Below are positions 21,301-31,684 of a DNA stretch of 64,000 nt, one piece after another. This DNA comes from Rhynchopus sp. YZ270_cl-10 (lineage: Eukaryota; Euglenozoa; Diplonemea; Diplonemida; Diplonemidae), in the NCBI GenBank assembly GCA_964035575.1, contig OZ037918.1, positions 248,001 to 312,000 on the forward strand. The letters run 5' to 3'. Under the pieces are notes generated by a model, which had not been told where the DNA came from, made no database searches, and worked only from the letters and a program-made list of their open reading frames with translations. The translations under genes were made by a program, and so were the position numbers. Numbering within the stretch: the first letter of the stretch is position 1; each line of letters begins with the position of its first letter.

Positions 21301-24300
21301 ATTTCTCAAGATCTCGAGATTTTTCATGAAATTTCATGGATTTTTCCAGGATTTTTCAGGATTTTTTCAGGATTTTCCCAGGATTTTCAAATCTTTTCTC
21401 TTTTTTTTTTTCTCCCAAAAATCTTTTTTTTTTTTTTTTTTTCGGGAGAAGAGGATTTTTTTTCTCGAAAAAAAAAAAAAAAAAAAAGATCTTTCCCGAC
21501 CCGTGTTTTTTTTTTTTTTTTTTTCGGGAGAAGAGGATTTTTTTTCTCGAAAAAAAAAAAAAAAAAAAAGATCTTTCCCGACCCGTGAAAAAAAGGGAAA
21601 AAAGAGAAAAAAAGATGAAAAAGATCTTGAAAATCTTTTTTTCTCAAAAAAAAGATAAAAAAGATTTTTGGGATTTTGAAAAATCTTTTTGGGGAAAAAA
21701 AAAAAAAAGATTTTGAAAATCTTTTTTTTTTTTTTCAAAGATTTCTCAAGATCTCGAGATTTTTCATGAAATTTCATGGATTTTTCCAGGATTTTTCAGG
21801 ATTTTTTCAGGATTTTCCCAGGATTTTCAAATCTTTTCTCTTTTTTTTTTTCTCCCAAACAGTGGTCGCGCTAATTATGGGGAAAAATGGGGAAAAAATG
21901 GATTTCGGGTACGGAAAAACGTTCCTCGAAAAGGTTAGCTGGGGAGGCCCGGAAACCCCGTTTTGTGGCATTTCCGGGCCAATCCCGGCTTGTGGTGGGG
22001 TATATACGGAAAAATGGACAAAATTTTAGTGACTTAAATTTTCGCAAAATATGAACCCATACTCATAAACAAGGGTCATTTTCAGGAAAATTCGGAAAAT
22101 TCCGAGATTTGGAAGCAATTTTTCTCCTGAAAATCAGTGGGTTTTCAGCCCCAAAACATACCGCGATTGGAATTTCCGGAATCCGTCCGCGCTGTGGTGG
22201 GGTCACTTTGCCGAAATGGCCAATTTTTTGGTTTTGGTCAAAATCCATGTAGGGTAAAGAGGGCCAATGTAAATCCCACAACCAGATTTTCTCTCCCTGA
22301 TCCTGACGTCTTGCAACATGAAAATGCGCGAAAACACCGGCATTTTGCATTTCCGGAATTCGTCCGTTCTGTGGTGGGGTCAATTTGCCGAAATGGACAA
22401 GTTCTTGGTTTTGGTCAAAACCCGTCAGTGTAAGGTAAAGGGGGCAAGTGTTTGCCTGTAGAAACTGGAAGGGAACAGGCAGCGCCGCAGGCGCACGGTA
22501 ACCAACTTTTTTTTTTTTTTTTTCCTTTTCTTTTTTTCTCCTCTTTCTTTTGGCTTTCCGAGCCAATTGCGTTCCACGGCGGGGTCACATGTATATGCAA
22601 GTCCACTATGTGGTGGTCTTACTCAACAATATTAGAACTTCTGGTTTCTTAATGAAATCCCCGTACTGCAAAAAAAAAAACGTTCCTACCAAAACCCCCA
22701 AAAATCCCGGGATGAGGGATGGACTTTAGCGCGAGCTCTGCTCCCAAAAATCTTTTTTTTTTTTTTTTTTTTTCGGGAGAAGAGGATTTTTTTTCTCGAA
22801 AAAAAAAAAAAAAAAAAAAGATCTTTCCCGACCCGTGAAAAAAGTCACAAAAAAAATGAATAAAAAAGGATTTTCATACTCAACCCACACTCATATTTTA
22901 AGACATTTTTTTTTCAATAATCCATACCTGTGTAGAGGTGAAGCGCCTCGAGACCACGCTCTCTGTGGACAAGGAGAACGTTCGGCGCAAGGCGTTCCTT
23001 GCGGTGGTTGCGCCACTGAAGGACGCTCCGCACCTTATCCCCGAAGGCACCGTAGTTGTTTTCAGAGCGGCGGCGGTCCTTGGTTTTGTACTTTGCGGGG
23101 GGCTCGGTGTGGGTGCCGCTGTGGTCTGCTGCCTTCTTCTTGCGGTTCTTGTGTGGCGCAAAGCGGTGGAGCTGCATCTTCGCATCGTGCGGATGCGAAT
23201 AGGAATGCGGCAGGCCTGCAATGATGTTGTGCCGGAAGTACCGCCAATCCTGGTCCGTGACGTGCTTCTCCAAATGCTGGACCGTCAGCTTGTAGCTGTG
23301 CTGCGCCTTTGTCCCCGTCGCCTGCGACGTCCGCACCTCATCAGACGAGTTGTGGCTCCACCGCAACGCCCCGTCCGCTCCGTTCAACGCAAAGAACGAC
23401 ATCTGCTTAGCCCCAGACCCGATGTTCTCATCCTCGTCCTCCTCTCTGTTGGAGGGGAGCTCGACTTCGACGCCTGAGGAGGGAGATAGATGATGTAAAT
23501 AGAGGCTTGGTTTGTCTTCAAAGGCATGCTCTCAAACACGGTCTAAATGAATTGATTTGTGGTCCGTTTAAACAGTAAAACCAAAAAGTCAATTTCTTTT
23601 TCTCAATTTACTGTAAAGAAAAGACGTGTAACATACCTACAACGACCACCCCCACGTCACCTTGGTATATTTGGTTCGGAAGCACCGTGACCGTCGCAGA
23701 AGTAGGGTAGAACCACCCGTAGAGGTCCTCCGCCTCGTTGATCTCGTCGTACATGTAGTTGTCCTTCGGCTCCGGGACCGGGAGACGCACGACCCACTCC
23801 TCCACCATCTCATGGTTGTAGAGTGTCACCAGGTAGTCATCTGTCACAACGACAATGTGCTGGACATGCTTCTTCTCATCAGGCTTCTTCAAGAGCACGA
23901 CAGGGACTGCCACCTTTTCGTTTTTCTGCAACGACCCTGCGCCCAACCCAATAATAATCGAGGACGCACGCGCAGTGAATTTTGGAGTCACCTCCTGTAC
24001 ATACCCCCCAGCGGATCTTGACGGACGGTAGTTAGAGAGAATGCAAAGGGTTTCGGGTGCGGTGGTCGCAATGATGTCGTTTTGCCCATCTCCATCAACA
24101 TCGGTGACCAGAGGTTTTGGCATTTTTGTGATCGCGTCTACATGCATATCCTCCCCCCAAACAGCCACAAAGCCTTCCTTAAACGACGCCTCGCCGTCCC
24201 CCTGGAAGGACAGCAACAACCCCACCATGCACCCGATCAGCAACAGAATGTCACGCCGTCTGAACCCCTGTTTTCTTCGCACAGGGCGCGATTCTGCTTC

Positions 24301-24312
24301 CCGCCGCATCAT
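18369..24312 (-). CDS. NERD1-like FG-GAP membrane protein, eight exons
   Basis: Exons by minus-strand reading: 24312-23637, 23473-22928, 20304-19914, 19859-19635, 19370-19286, 19069-18962, 18805-18596 and 18413-18369. All joins keep frame, giving about 761 residues (the plant NERD1 family is about 700). The N-terminus RRRDILLLIGCMVGLLLSFQ is a membrane anchor followed by ASFKEGF, matching the plant NERD1 opening. FG-GAP-type calcium loops include TDVDGDGQND, EDVNDDSIID and ADLDNDGVND. ATSGV/VTSGVPVSRAKLYNHSIC and WVPNV-like blocks are also kept. A second membrane segment (TATITCVIALLALLFLTH) lies near the C-terminus, before a short basic tail. Plant NERD1 acts in the Golgi/secretory route in wall polymer traffic; the protist role is unknown. 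The last exon is the least certain, since two nearby acceptors keep the frame. Intron 2 is 2.6 kb. Confidence 0.88.
18499..18585 (+). repeat. Family F repeat copy
   Basis: Lies in the last intron of the NERD1-like gene, antisense to it. It has GCAGGCACCTCCGACTGACC and CCGGATGAAA, with a shared downstream TACCC..GCC(T/A)AC stretch also found at 11821-11905. Confidence 0.8.
18827..18907 (+). repeat. Family D two-hairpin repeat copy
   Basis: Lies in an intron of the NERD1-like gene, antisense to it. First hairpin: AGTGC..GGCACT around ACGCCTCTGGGACG. Second hairpin: CACTCC pairs with GGAGTG around GGGTTATCGAACCCC. Relatives lie at 17885-17945, 43839-43933, 48012-48089 and 48144-48240, with fragments at 9309-9345, 37551-37630, 52941-52990 and 59280-59325. 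On the opposite strand GGTTCGATAACC resembles a tRNA T-arm/B box, but no matching A box was seen. Confidence 0.8.
20398..22850. repeat. AT-rich satellite array in intron 2 of the NERD1-like gene
   Basis: Three kinds of block alternate. Block A (about 150 bases, CACGGGTCAGGAAAGATC start) occurs at about 20425, 20576 and 21003. Block B (about 270 bases, full of GATTTTC, AGATCTCGAGAT and CCAGGATTTTT) occurs at about 20735-21000, 21155-21425 and 21596-21860. Block C (CGGGAGAAGAGGATTTTT..CCCGACCCGTG) occurs twice at 21440-21590 and once at 22765-22840. The CACGGGTC..GATC and GATC..GACCCGTG ends of A and C are inverted to each other. The array is interrupted by the hAT-like element at 21860-22740. 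Confidence 0.85.
21860..22740. mobile_element. Non-autonomous hAT-like element with 8-base duplication
   Basis: Ends CAGTGGTCGCGCTAA at the left and TTTAGCGCGAGCTCTG at the right are imperfect inverted repeats (13 of 15 matched). CTCCCAAA flanks both sides (21852-21859 and 22741-22748), an 8-base target duplication as made by hAT transposases. The 881-base body has no transposase frame. It holds about four diverged direct repeats of a CATTTCCGG..TGTGGTGGGGTCA unit, near 21970, 22170, 22345 and 22552. Near the right end it carries GCGCCGCAGGCGCACGGTA, the reverse complement of a motif in the 38-39 kb elements. Confidence 0.8.
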
Positions 24313-24911
24313 TTTCTTTTTGTTAGGGGAGAGACACAAAAAAAGGTGTCTCAAAAAGAGGGTATTTGTGTGTGTGGGGGGTCTGTGTAGCCTCGCCCCC
24401 TGGAAAAGGTGAAATGTAAAAAAAAATAAAGTAGAGTTGAAATACAAAGCCCTCTCGGCACAGAGTACCTTGGTATAATGACCGGTTGGAAACGGGAAAT
24501 AAAAACGGTGAAATAAAGACAATGCAATGATGGCCGAATCGGCCTTCCCAAGGCCTGATACAGGCGTGGCTGAGGGGCGATTGTAAGTAAGTTAGTACGC
24601 CTCAGCTGCAGATAGATTTTCCAGACACACCTATTTTCAGGCGTAGTCGACCTCGTTGCATTGTATGGAAATAGGCTGATAGATTTGCAAAAAATCATGA
24701 GGGGGGGTGTTTTTTTTTGATAGCGAGTCGGAAAGGGGGCGGAGAGGAGGAAGGGAAAAGAAGTCAAACCCGGAAGGGGGGAAGGGCTAGGGAGGGGTGT
24801 TGCAGACTTTGTCCTTCCTTCTCATCCAGCGCTCTCTCTCTCTCTCCTACTCTGAAGGCTGCTCCTTACAGCCATTTTCAATAAACCTACTCAAAAAAAA
24901 AGAAAAGAAAA

Positions 24912-24950
24912 GTTTATAAGATGACCCTAAGCCTCTCTACGCTTAGTCTG
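24912..24950 (+). repeat. Family B hairpin repeat copy
   Basis: Reads GTTTATAAGATGACC then CTAAGC..GCTTAG around an 8-base CTCTCTAC loop. The usual TCACCTT arm does not follow directly; a GTTTAGTCACCTT piece appears about 40 bases later (24990-25002), as if the arm had been displaced or duplicated. Confidence 0.75.
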
Positions 24951-25013
24951 ATTAGATTACTAAATGTTTTGAACATTAATCTCTCTCGTGTTTAGTCACC
25001 TTAAAAAATATAG

Positions 25014-25138
25014 AGTTGAATGTATACAAAGCCCTCTCGTGACAATGTACCTTTTGGTACAAATGACCTGGCTGTACCGTGGGGTGGATATCCAACCAAT
25101 GCAGGTCTTACATCCATATTTCGTGGTTTTACATCTCA
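25014..25138 (+). repeat. Family A interspersed repeat, full copy
   Basis: Has GTACCTTTTGGTAC and, in place of the usual GGTGGACACC arms, the palindrome TGGATATCCA: the sequence differs from other copies but the self-pairing is kept. It ends GGTTTTACATCT. Confidence 0.85.
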
Positions 25139-25294
25139 TAAAAAAATATGACATTTTCTGAAACGGCGGTATTTAAAAATATTCGCATATTGGTATATCC
25201 CATCCCTTTTAGGCAAGACCCTCTTGTACAACGTCATGGTACCTTCTCCACCCTCTTTTCTCTCTCTCTCTCTCTCTCCTCATCCCCACTCTTT

Positions 25295-28261
25295 TCACGC
25301 CCCAACAAACTTCACCACCCCAGACAATACGATCGGGGGCGCAATCACAACCCTCGCAAAGTTGTGTTGACGCGACGCCCTCTTCTTCCGCTTGCGGGAT
25401 ACCACCTCGACCTCCTCCTCCTCCTCCTCCCCTCCCCCCTCCTCCTCCCCACTCCTTGGAACAGGAATCGCAGCACCAGAGCAAGCTTTACGCCGTTTTC
25501 TTGAGGTTTCATTTTCTTCCGCCCATTTCGCAATATTTGATGCCAGAGTATGGGCATAACGGGGAGGCACACCATCTGACGTTCCTAAGGTGATATGCGC
25601 AGACTGCGAACCGGGAATTCGAATTGGCTCGAACCTCGCTCCAAACCACCCTGTGAAACGGGAAATACTACAAACAGAGAGGCACAACGCTTTCCCATCA
25701 CACAACAATGCGTCGCACGAAACCAGACAAACGCTTCCATCCAAGGAGCATTCCTTCTGAAGCAGCTCTACCGCAACCTCTGATTCACTACCAGGAAAGC
25801 GTTTCCCGAAGTACTGCAGTGTACAATGAAGCGGCCGTTCTGGGGACAAATACTCTCGCATATTGTAGTGCCTCACAAAGGCACCAAAGATGCTCAGCGC
25901 TTTTGGAGCGGACGGTGTTTGCGCACCTTCCTGCCCTGCCCTTCCTCGAAGCCTCTCTGCCTCCTGTTGCATCCTATGCTTGTAAATTCTCTTCTTCATA
26001 TCACCATGCAACCACAGCAACGAAGTGTCCGGGTCTGGGTACAACGCGCACTGTACATTCTGCCGATACCGCGCGGAGGACATATGTTGTTGAAAGAATG
26101 CGGTGAGGCGGGGGAAATACGGTTCAAATGCAGGAACATCAGAGGACAGTCCAGCGATCTCTCTCTCAACCATAGTAGGCAGCATATTAGAGAGGCGTCT
26201 AATGATGGCGGTGGTCTCGGAACACCAATCACTGCAACAATCAGACATCACCCCGACATACGCAAGGGAAGCAGCACGCACTGCAACCGGGAGCATAACA
26301 TTCCCATCAAAGACCCCCTTTTTGGAGAAGAAATCCTTCAGAGCTGCGTCAGTATTCGCAAGGGTGGAAGACCCATCGGGGATGGTGCCTGACATGATGT
26401 CGGCAGTGGTGATCAAGGTTGACTCTGTCCTGCTTGCCATATCAATTTGTGGAACAAACCCGGACGCCAGGTGAAGCGACAGCAGGGCATCTGCAGTACG
26501 GTTTCCGGTCACCTTATCTACAACATTGGTGTCGATGTTGAAACAGTGAACATTACCTCCACCTCCACCTCCACCTCCACCACGCTGTTGAGTATGGTAC
26601 TGCAGCTTCCCTGCCATCATCAGCACCACATCCTTCGACGCCGCAACACCAGGGAGCGTCAGATGCCCACTCCTCCGGAGCACCCGATCCGCACAGAGGT
26701 CAACCCGGCATCTCACATTGATGATCGCACATCTCGCAAACTGCCGCGCCAGTTGTGTCCTCGCCCCCGCCGCAAGGTGGCACCCATCAATAAAGATAAG
26801 ACACGGTGTATGCGAATGCTGTAACAATCTTTGCACAATCCGGTCTAATGTTTGGTGTGTTGCCCGCGCGACATCCCGTTTACTATGCTCAGCACGCAAC
26901 GACGCTGTGATCTCATCTCGCGACAACACAACCACCTGCACCGTATGCGCCTTATGTTCCATGATATGCGCACACATCTGCCCCAACAGCGTTGACTTCC
27001 CACTCCCCGGCAGCCCCACTGTCAACACCAAGGTATGCGCATGAGCAGGAAGCACCGGGCGTATCGCCTTAAACACCTCCCCCACCTCTTTTCCCCCCTC
27101 ATTAATAACCCGGTCCACAATAGAGGTAATGCTCTGAATCGGTGTCTTCGGGTTGGTTGCAAAGAGATGAGAAAAAACGATTTTTTCGTGCACAGCCATT
27201 TGCCTCCAGTTGTCTACCAAACTTTGCACCGGGGTTTCACCTTGCAAAACGGTTTCAAGGCGTTGACGAAGTCTCCTCTGCACTTTATAGCGTAGTTGCT
27301 TGATTTTCACCCTAAAATACACCTTTGTGGGGTCCAAAATATCACCCCCAAAACACTCCGCTACATGCCGAGCAGGAAGTGAAAATGTTGCCACCCAGCC
27401 TTCCGACAGGGCGTCATAGGGTAATGCTGTGTCCTCCCCTTCCCCTTCCCCTTCACCCTCTGCCTCCTCCGCCCCTCCCCACATTGCTGCCCGCCGCACA
27501 GCCTCGCGAAGCAGCCTCCACGTTAAGGGGTGTTCCTTCACAGTGCGCAGACCCGAAGTGGCGGCCGCTTCCTGCATGAGGTGCGGTAAGGTGGTTTCCC
27601 TCCTGGCAGAGGCCTTCACGACAGTCAGCAAGGTCACTCCCTGATACCCCCCTTCATCAACCGGGTGCACCCCATCTCTCGGATCCACACATTCACACAC
27701 CAAGCATGCGTCATGATTTTCCAAAAATCGGATCACCTCAGATTCCCTCTCCCCCCAACACTCTTTTAACAGCTCCGACGCAACACCACTATGCTTCCCA
27801 GCGAGGGTATGCTTAGATGAGACCAGCAACTCCCCATTGTACACTGCGACCAAGCAAATAAACCCTGCAAGCTTTCTTTGGATGATCTCTGGGGTAACTA
27901 CTGCATGAAGGCTCTCCGACTCGAGAAGGTATGATATGTCTTCTATATCAGGAAACTTATTGAGCCCACGCACCGCTATTTCCCCCGACTCAGTAGTATA
28001 CAAGGTACGTGCTCCCGTAGGCAGACGAGACCGAAGCGTTGTATCCCCAAAGGCACTCTCATACGTCCTCACCCCTTGCAGTCCATTCGCCTCTACCACA
28101 ATGCTTGCCACCCGTGGAGAAGGATCTGCTTCCACATCACCCAAGGTGCCCACATCCTCTTCCACCGGACGCAACGTAGGGTTCAATGGAATTCCCCCTA
28201 CTCCTTCCCATTCACCGCAAAAGAATACAGTAGAAATGAGCTTCTTTAAGTCTGGATCCAT
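25295..28261 (-). CDS. TRL1: tRNA ligase, ligase-kinase-phosphodiesterase type (TRL1)
   Basis: An intronless frame of 988 residues from the ATG at 28261. This enzyme class heals and seals tRNA halves after intron removal, and also non-canonical mRNA splices in some lineages. The N-terminal adenylyltransferase has motif I K-L-A-G at about residue 130, an ELLVSSKHTL strand, an SEGWVATF motif IV near 290 and a VYFRVKIKQLRYKV motif V near 320. The kinase domain has the Walker A loop GLPGSGKST at about 416-424. The C-terminal 2H phosphodiesterase domain has HCTL near 812 and HITL near 889. Order and length match fungal TRL1. A poly-Glu stretch and basic RKRKKR cluster near the end could target it to the nucleus. 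A run of Gly codons interrupts the kinase-phosphodiesterase region. The in-frame upstream codons include no earlier ATG. Confidence 0.9.
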   Translation of the reverse strand: MDPDLKKLISTVFFCGEWEGVGGIPLNPTLRPVEEDVGTLGDVEADPSPRVASIVVEANGLQGVRTYESAFGDTTLRSRLPTGARTLYTTESGEIAVRGLNKFPDIEDISYLLESESLHAVVTPEIIQRKLAGFICLVAVYNGELLVSSKHTLAGKHSGVASELLKECWGERESEVIRFLENHDACLVCECVDPRDGVHPVDEGGYQGVTLLTVVKASARRETTLPHLMQEAAATSGLRTVKEHPLTWRLLREAVRRAAMWGGAEEAEGEGEGEGEDTALPYDALSEGWVATFSLPARHVAECFGGDILDPTKVYFRVKIKQLRYKVQRRLRQRLETVLQGETPVQSLVDNWRQMAVHEKIVFSHLFATNPKTPIQSITSIVDRVINEGGKEVGEVFKAIRPVLPAHAHTLVLTVGLPGSGKSTLLGQMCAHIMEHKAHTVQVVVLSRDEITASLRAEHSKRDVARATHQTLDRIVQRLLQHSHTPCLIFIDGCHLAAGARTQLARQFARCAIINVRCRVDLCADRVLRRSGHLTLPGVAASKDVVLMMAGKLQYHTQQRGGGGGGGGGNVHCFNIDTNVVDKVTGNRTADALLSLHLASGFVPQIDMASRTESTLITTADIMSGTIPDGSSTLANTDAALKDFFSKKGVFDGNVMLPVAVRAASLAYVGVMSDCCSDWCSETTAIIRRLSNMLPTMVEREIAGLSSDVPAFEPYFPRLTAFFQQHMSSARYRQNVQCALYPDPDTSLLWLHGDMKKRIYKHRMQQEAERLRGRAGQEGAQTPSAPKALSIFGAFVRHYNMREYLSPERPLHCTLQYFGKRFPGSESEVAVELLQKECSLDGSVCLVSCDALLCDGKALCLSVCSISRFTGWFGARFEPIRIPGSQSAHITLGTSDGVPPRYAHTLASNIAKWAEENETSRKRRKACSGAAIPVPRSGEEEGGGEEEEEEVEVVSRKRKKRASRQHNFARVVIAPPIVLSGVVKFVGA

Positions 28262-28403
28262 TGGAACAGAAGGAAGTGTCAAAGAGTGATAAGAAAAATG
28301 AGTGAAGGAGGAGGAGGAGGGGGAGGAGGAGAGTTGGGTGAGGGTGATTACTTCTGTGAGAGGGTTTTTTGGAGATTGAGGGCAAGGGGGGGGGGGGGGG
28401 GGT

Positions 28404-29436
28404 TAGGGGGGTCCGTCCGGCCGTTTTTGCTGTCCAAAACCGCTTTTTTTGAAGAAAACCCCCGAAAAAACACTCAAAACCACCCAAAACCCCCCCGAAA
28501 CCACCCGAAAACCACCCAAAATTACGAAAAATGCACTTCTGAGCACCAATTTTTATTTTTTTCTGACTTTTTGGGCTTTAGAGTGCGAAAATGTCAAAAA
28601 GGGGGGTATACGGGTAGTTTAAGCGTTGCAGACACATACACATCCCCAAAAATACACCCAAGGACCCCAAAAAGCTGCAAAAACCACACATTTCCACCTC
28701 GGGACCCCAGCGGAGGTGGGCTGAGGTGGTTTTTGGGTGTTTTGAATTTACATCAGTTTTTTTTGATGAAAAAATCGTGTTTTCTAACCGTTTTTAGCCG
28801 GGAGTAAGTGTTGCAAAGTGTTGCATAGCCGGCTCATACCCGTTGCATGCCATTTCATGGCCCAAAAAAGCCTACCGAGTGTCCCAAATGCTATTTTTCA
28901 CCCCACATGAGGTCTGGGAGTCATTTCCTGGGGTATTTTGACACTATGACGACTGTCATATTACTTTTTTTGGGGTTTTCAGGACGGGCTATGTTTGAAG
29001 GAGGGGCTATGTTTAAGCTTTCGAGGCACACACGCACACTGAAAAATGCATCTGGGACCCACACAGGACCCCCAAAAAGCTGTAAAACTATATATTACCA
29101 CCTCGGGAACCCAGAGGAGGTGGACCGAGGTGTTTTTCGGGTCTTTAGATGGAGTTTTATATGATCGGAGAATTTTTTTGTCAAGTGTTGCATTTTGCCA
29201 CAAAGTGTGACGCGAGCGTGACGGTATTTTGAGGGGTTTTTCACAAAAAAATCAATTTTTTTTAGTCGGGAAAGTCTCTGTAGAGGTTGTCAGGTGGTTT
29301 ATTGGGATATTTGGGTGATCCCCAGGGCGATTTGCGCCCAGGTACGACCTTTTTAGTGGATTTCTTCACCTAAATTTCAAAAAAATGGTTTTGGACAGCA
29401 AATCCTTAAGGAATTCCTTCTACGTGGACCCCCCTA
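28404..29436. mobile_element. Inverted-repeat element, about 1.03 kb
   Basis: Outer arms TAGGGGGGTCC (28404) and GGACCCCCCTA (29436) and inner arms TTGCTGTCCAAAACC (28427-28441) and GGTTTTGGACAGCAA (29387-29401) are exact inverted repeats. The body has two diverged direct repeats (about 28640-28760 and 29030-29150), each with GACCC..AAAAAGCTG..AAAAC and ACCTCGGGA(A/C)CCCAG. No transposase frame is seen. A G run of about 18 bases lies just outside the left end. No target duplication could be fixed because of the G runs. Confidence 0.65.
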
Positions 29437-30844
29437 GGGGGGGGGGTAGGGGGGGTCACAAGGGGAGGACAATGCACTTTTTCAGGATTTTTGAATTCTA
29501 CGCGCAGCGCAGTGTCCGACCCCACAAGTCACTACCCAAGACCCCCCAGAAAACGTCCTGGAGGCCCAAAAATACCAAAAATAGTGACCAGAAGTGACCA
29601 GAAAATCAAAATTCCGAAAAAAAAAGGGGTCGTGGGACAGGGTCTGTACCTTGCTTATTCCTATTTTTTAGCACATAAACGAGATATGGCCATGGCAACA
29701 GTACATGACTCATATTTTAGGAAGTAAAGGATACATCTTGACTAATATCATTTAATTGCGTTTGAATACAGTCAAAACAAGACAAGACGGTCACCTGGCA
29801 TCTGTATTTTGTGGGTCGTAGTGACCAATGTATACACGTGCTTAGGTACCCACACCATTAATAGGCCAGGGAGTGATCGATTTAGGGAGGAAAATTAGTC
29901 AGGTGTAAATTATCGAGCAGATCTGCCGTCACTGCCTCACCCGGTCCCTCAGGGTACCTTCCCTTGAAAAAAAAACACCTCGCATGACTTTCCAGATATT
30001 GCAATGCCCAATTCCTCCCCTTGGTTTTGCAGTTCAGTCTCCAATAGCCCTTTACTAGACACGTAAATGGATATCCAGTCATAGACTCGACTAAAGCACC
30101 GACCCGCATCTGTCTCGTCTTCTTTATCTTCTTCAGACCCCACACTCAGATTATTGTGGGAGGAAAGAGACATCCCTTGTGAAGACAGACAGGCACGCCA
30201 CAAAATATAGCGGCAAGAGCGGGGCGTCCTCAAAGCTCACAAGGGCAAGGAACGCCGTATTGGGAACTTAGGCACACTGCTCCAATGTGGCAAGGCCAGA
30301 CTGCTTGACGACAAGCAATACGCAATGACCCGCGAGGAGGACGCGTGGGAGGCCCAATGCCACACACGTCACTTTCCTCCCCTTTTCGCGTGTTTTCTTA
30401 TACCCAATCTCCCCAGGGCTTGCAGAATCGCCTCTGAGGACACCTTCAGCAGGCCCACTCCACAGTGGATACGGCGCTTTGCCTTTACTGCCATTCCACT
30501 GCGTCTACACAAGGGTTTTAGAGCGGACTTGGCGTAGAACTGCCAATCCAGTGCCCCCGGCACTTTTCCCGCCCTCTCAATGCGTCCCAACGGTGTTTTT
30601 AATGGGTTTTGATTGCACCCCGATTTGAAAGGTGCCAAAGTACAAACCCTGTCCCAGGCCGTTTTTTTTTTTTTGAAAAATTCGAATTAGACCCCCACAA
30701 GTGCTCAGAAGTGTCCAAAACCAGGCGGAATTGAATTGTAGGTCACCTGGGGACCATATTTTCTGGTTTTTCAGGGTGATGTCTATTTTTTTCTCAAAAA
30801 AAATTTTTTTTGGTCGGTGTCCTCACTTTTAACATGGGATGTGA
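29437..30844. other. Spacer between two elements, high-complexity middle
   Basis: About 29740-30650 has few homopolymer runs and looks like former or current coding sequence. A 107-codon plus-strand frame ends at 30537 (includes MTREEDAWEAQCHTRHFPP), and minus-strand frames overlap 29882-30233. I recognise none of them and see no splice pattern that would join them. It may be the eroded body of a larger element or captured host DNA. Confidence 0.4.
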
Positions 30845-31684
30845 CCCCCCCTAGGCATACTGTGCAGGCGAGCCGTTTTTAGGCGAGTTTTTCGTTTTCC
30901 TGATTTTCAGGAAAAACTCGCCAAAAACTCGCCCTACTCGCCCATTACTCGCCTATTACTCGCCAAAACTCGCCAAAACTCGCCTAAACTCGCCAAAAAC
31001 TCGCCTAAACTCGCCCACATTTGGGTGCAAATCCTGGTGCACATACGCACCTTGGGGGTGAAAATGTGCACCAGGATGTGAAAATGGAGGGCGGGGGTGA
31101 CTGAGGACAACATGCCACTCGAAAACACACAAAAAAATTGAAATTGTGTCACTTGTACGTCTAAAGGCAACCATGTCACGGCAGTGGCTGACAGGCATGT
31201 ATGTAAACATTTGCTCCAGGGGAAGATCCAAGCGTGCCATAGATCCCGGGGGACAAGACGTGCTACAATCCGGAGGATGACGAAGACATGAGCCGGGGCT
31301 ACACTCGCTATACAACAATGTCCTCGCCATGCCGGTAAATGGCAACCCTGCAGGCCACCCCTTGGCGGTATTCCACCACGACTACATCGCACCCATCTGT
31401 GCAAACTTCATGGATCCGCAGAAGCTACAGCTGGACTGGTGGTACTGGTTGTGGAAGCCTACAAAGCAAACTGTAGAGGTCTTGTTCAAGTGGAACGAAA
31501 AAATTTTTCTCTTCAAAACTCAAAGTTCCATCATATTTTCGTGTGTACACTTTTCCCAAGGTAAAATCCCTACCAAAAAAAAAACTCGCCAAAACTCGCC
31601 CCCCAAAAATGGGCGAGTTTTAGGCGAGTTTTTGGCGAGTAGGCGAGTTTTTTTTACTCGCCCGCACAGTATGCCTAGGGGGGG
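30845..31684. mobile_element. Foldback/TIR element with ACTCGCC repeats
   Basis: The left end CCCCCCCTAGGCATACTGTG and the right end are inverted copies over about 27 bases with one mismatch. Just inside each end are tandem or scattered copies of a 10-12 base unit, ACTCGCCAAA (30905-31015), and its inverse GGCGAGTTTT (31590-31655), so the whole element can fold back. The middle (about 31020-31580) is unique sequence with no convincing gene. No clear target duplication can be read beside the C/G runs. Confidence 0.8.

Larger units (their letters stand above)
24313..25294. other. Spacer with family A and B repeats
   Basis: No gene seen. It holds a short family A copy (24432-24474), a family B hairpin (24912-24950) and a full family A copy (25014-25138) between the tRNA ligase and the NERD1-like gene. 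Confidence 0.5.

Noticed and set aside
20284-21777. Many Lys/Phe-rich frames on both strands
   Set aside because: Translations of the AT-rich satellite array inside an intron of the NERD1-like gene.
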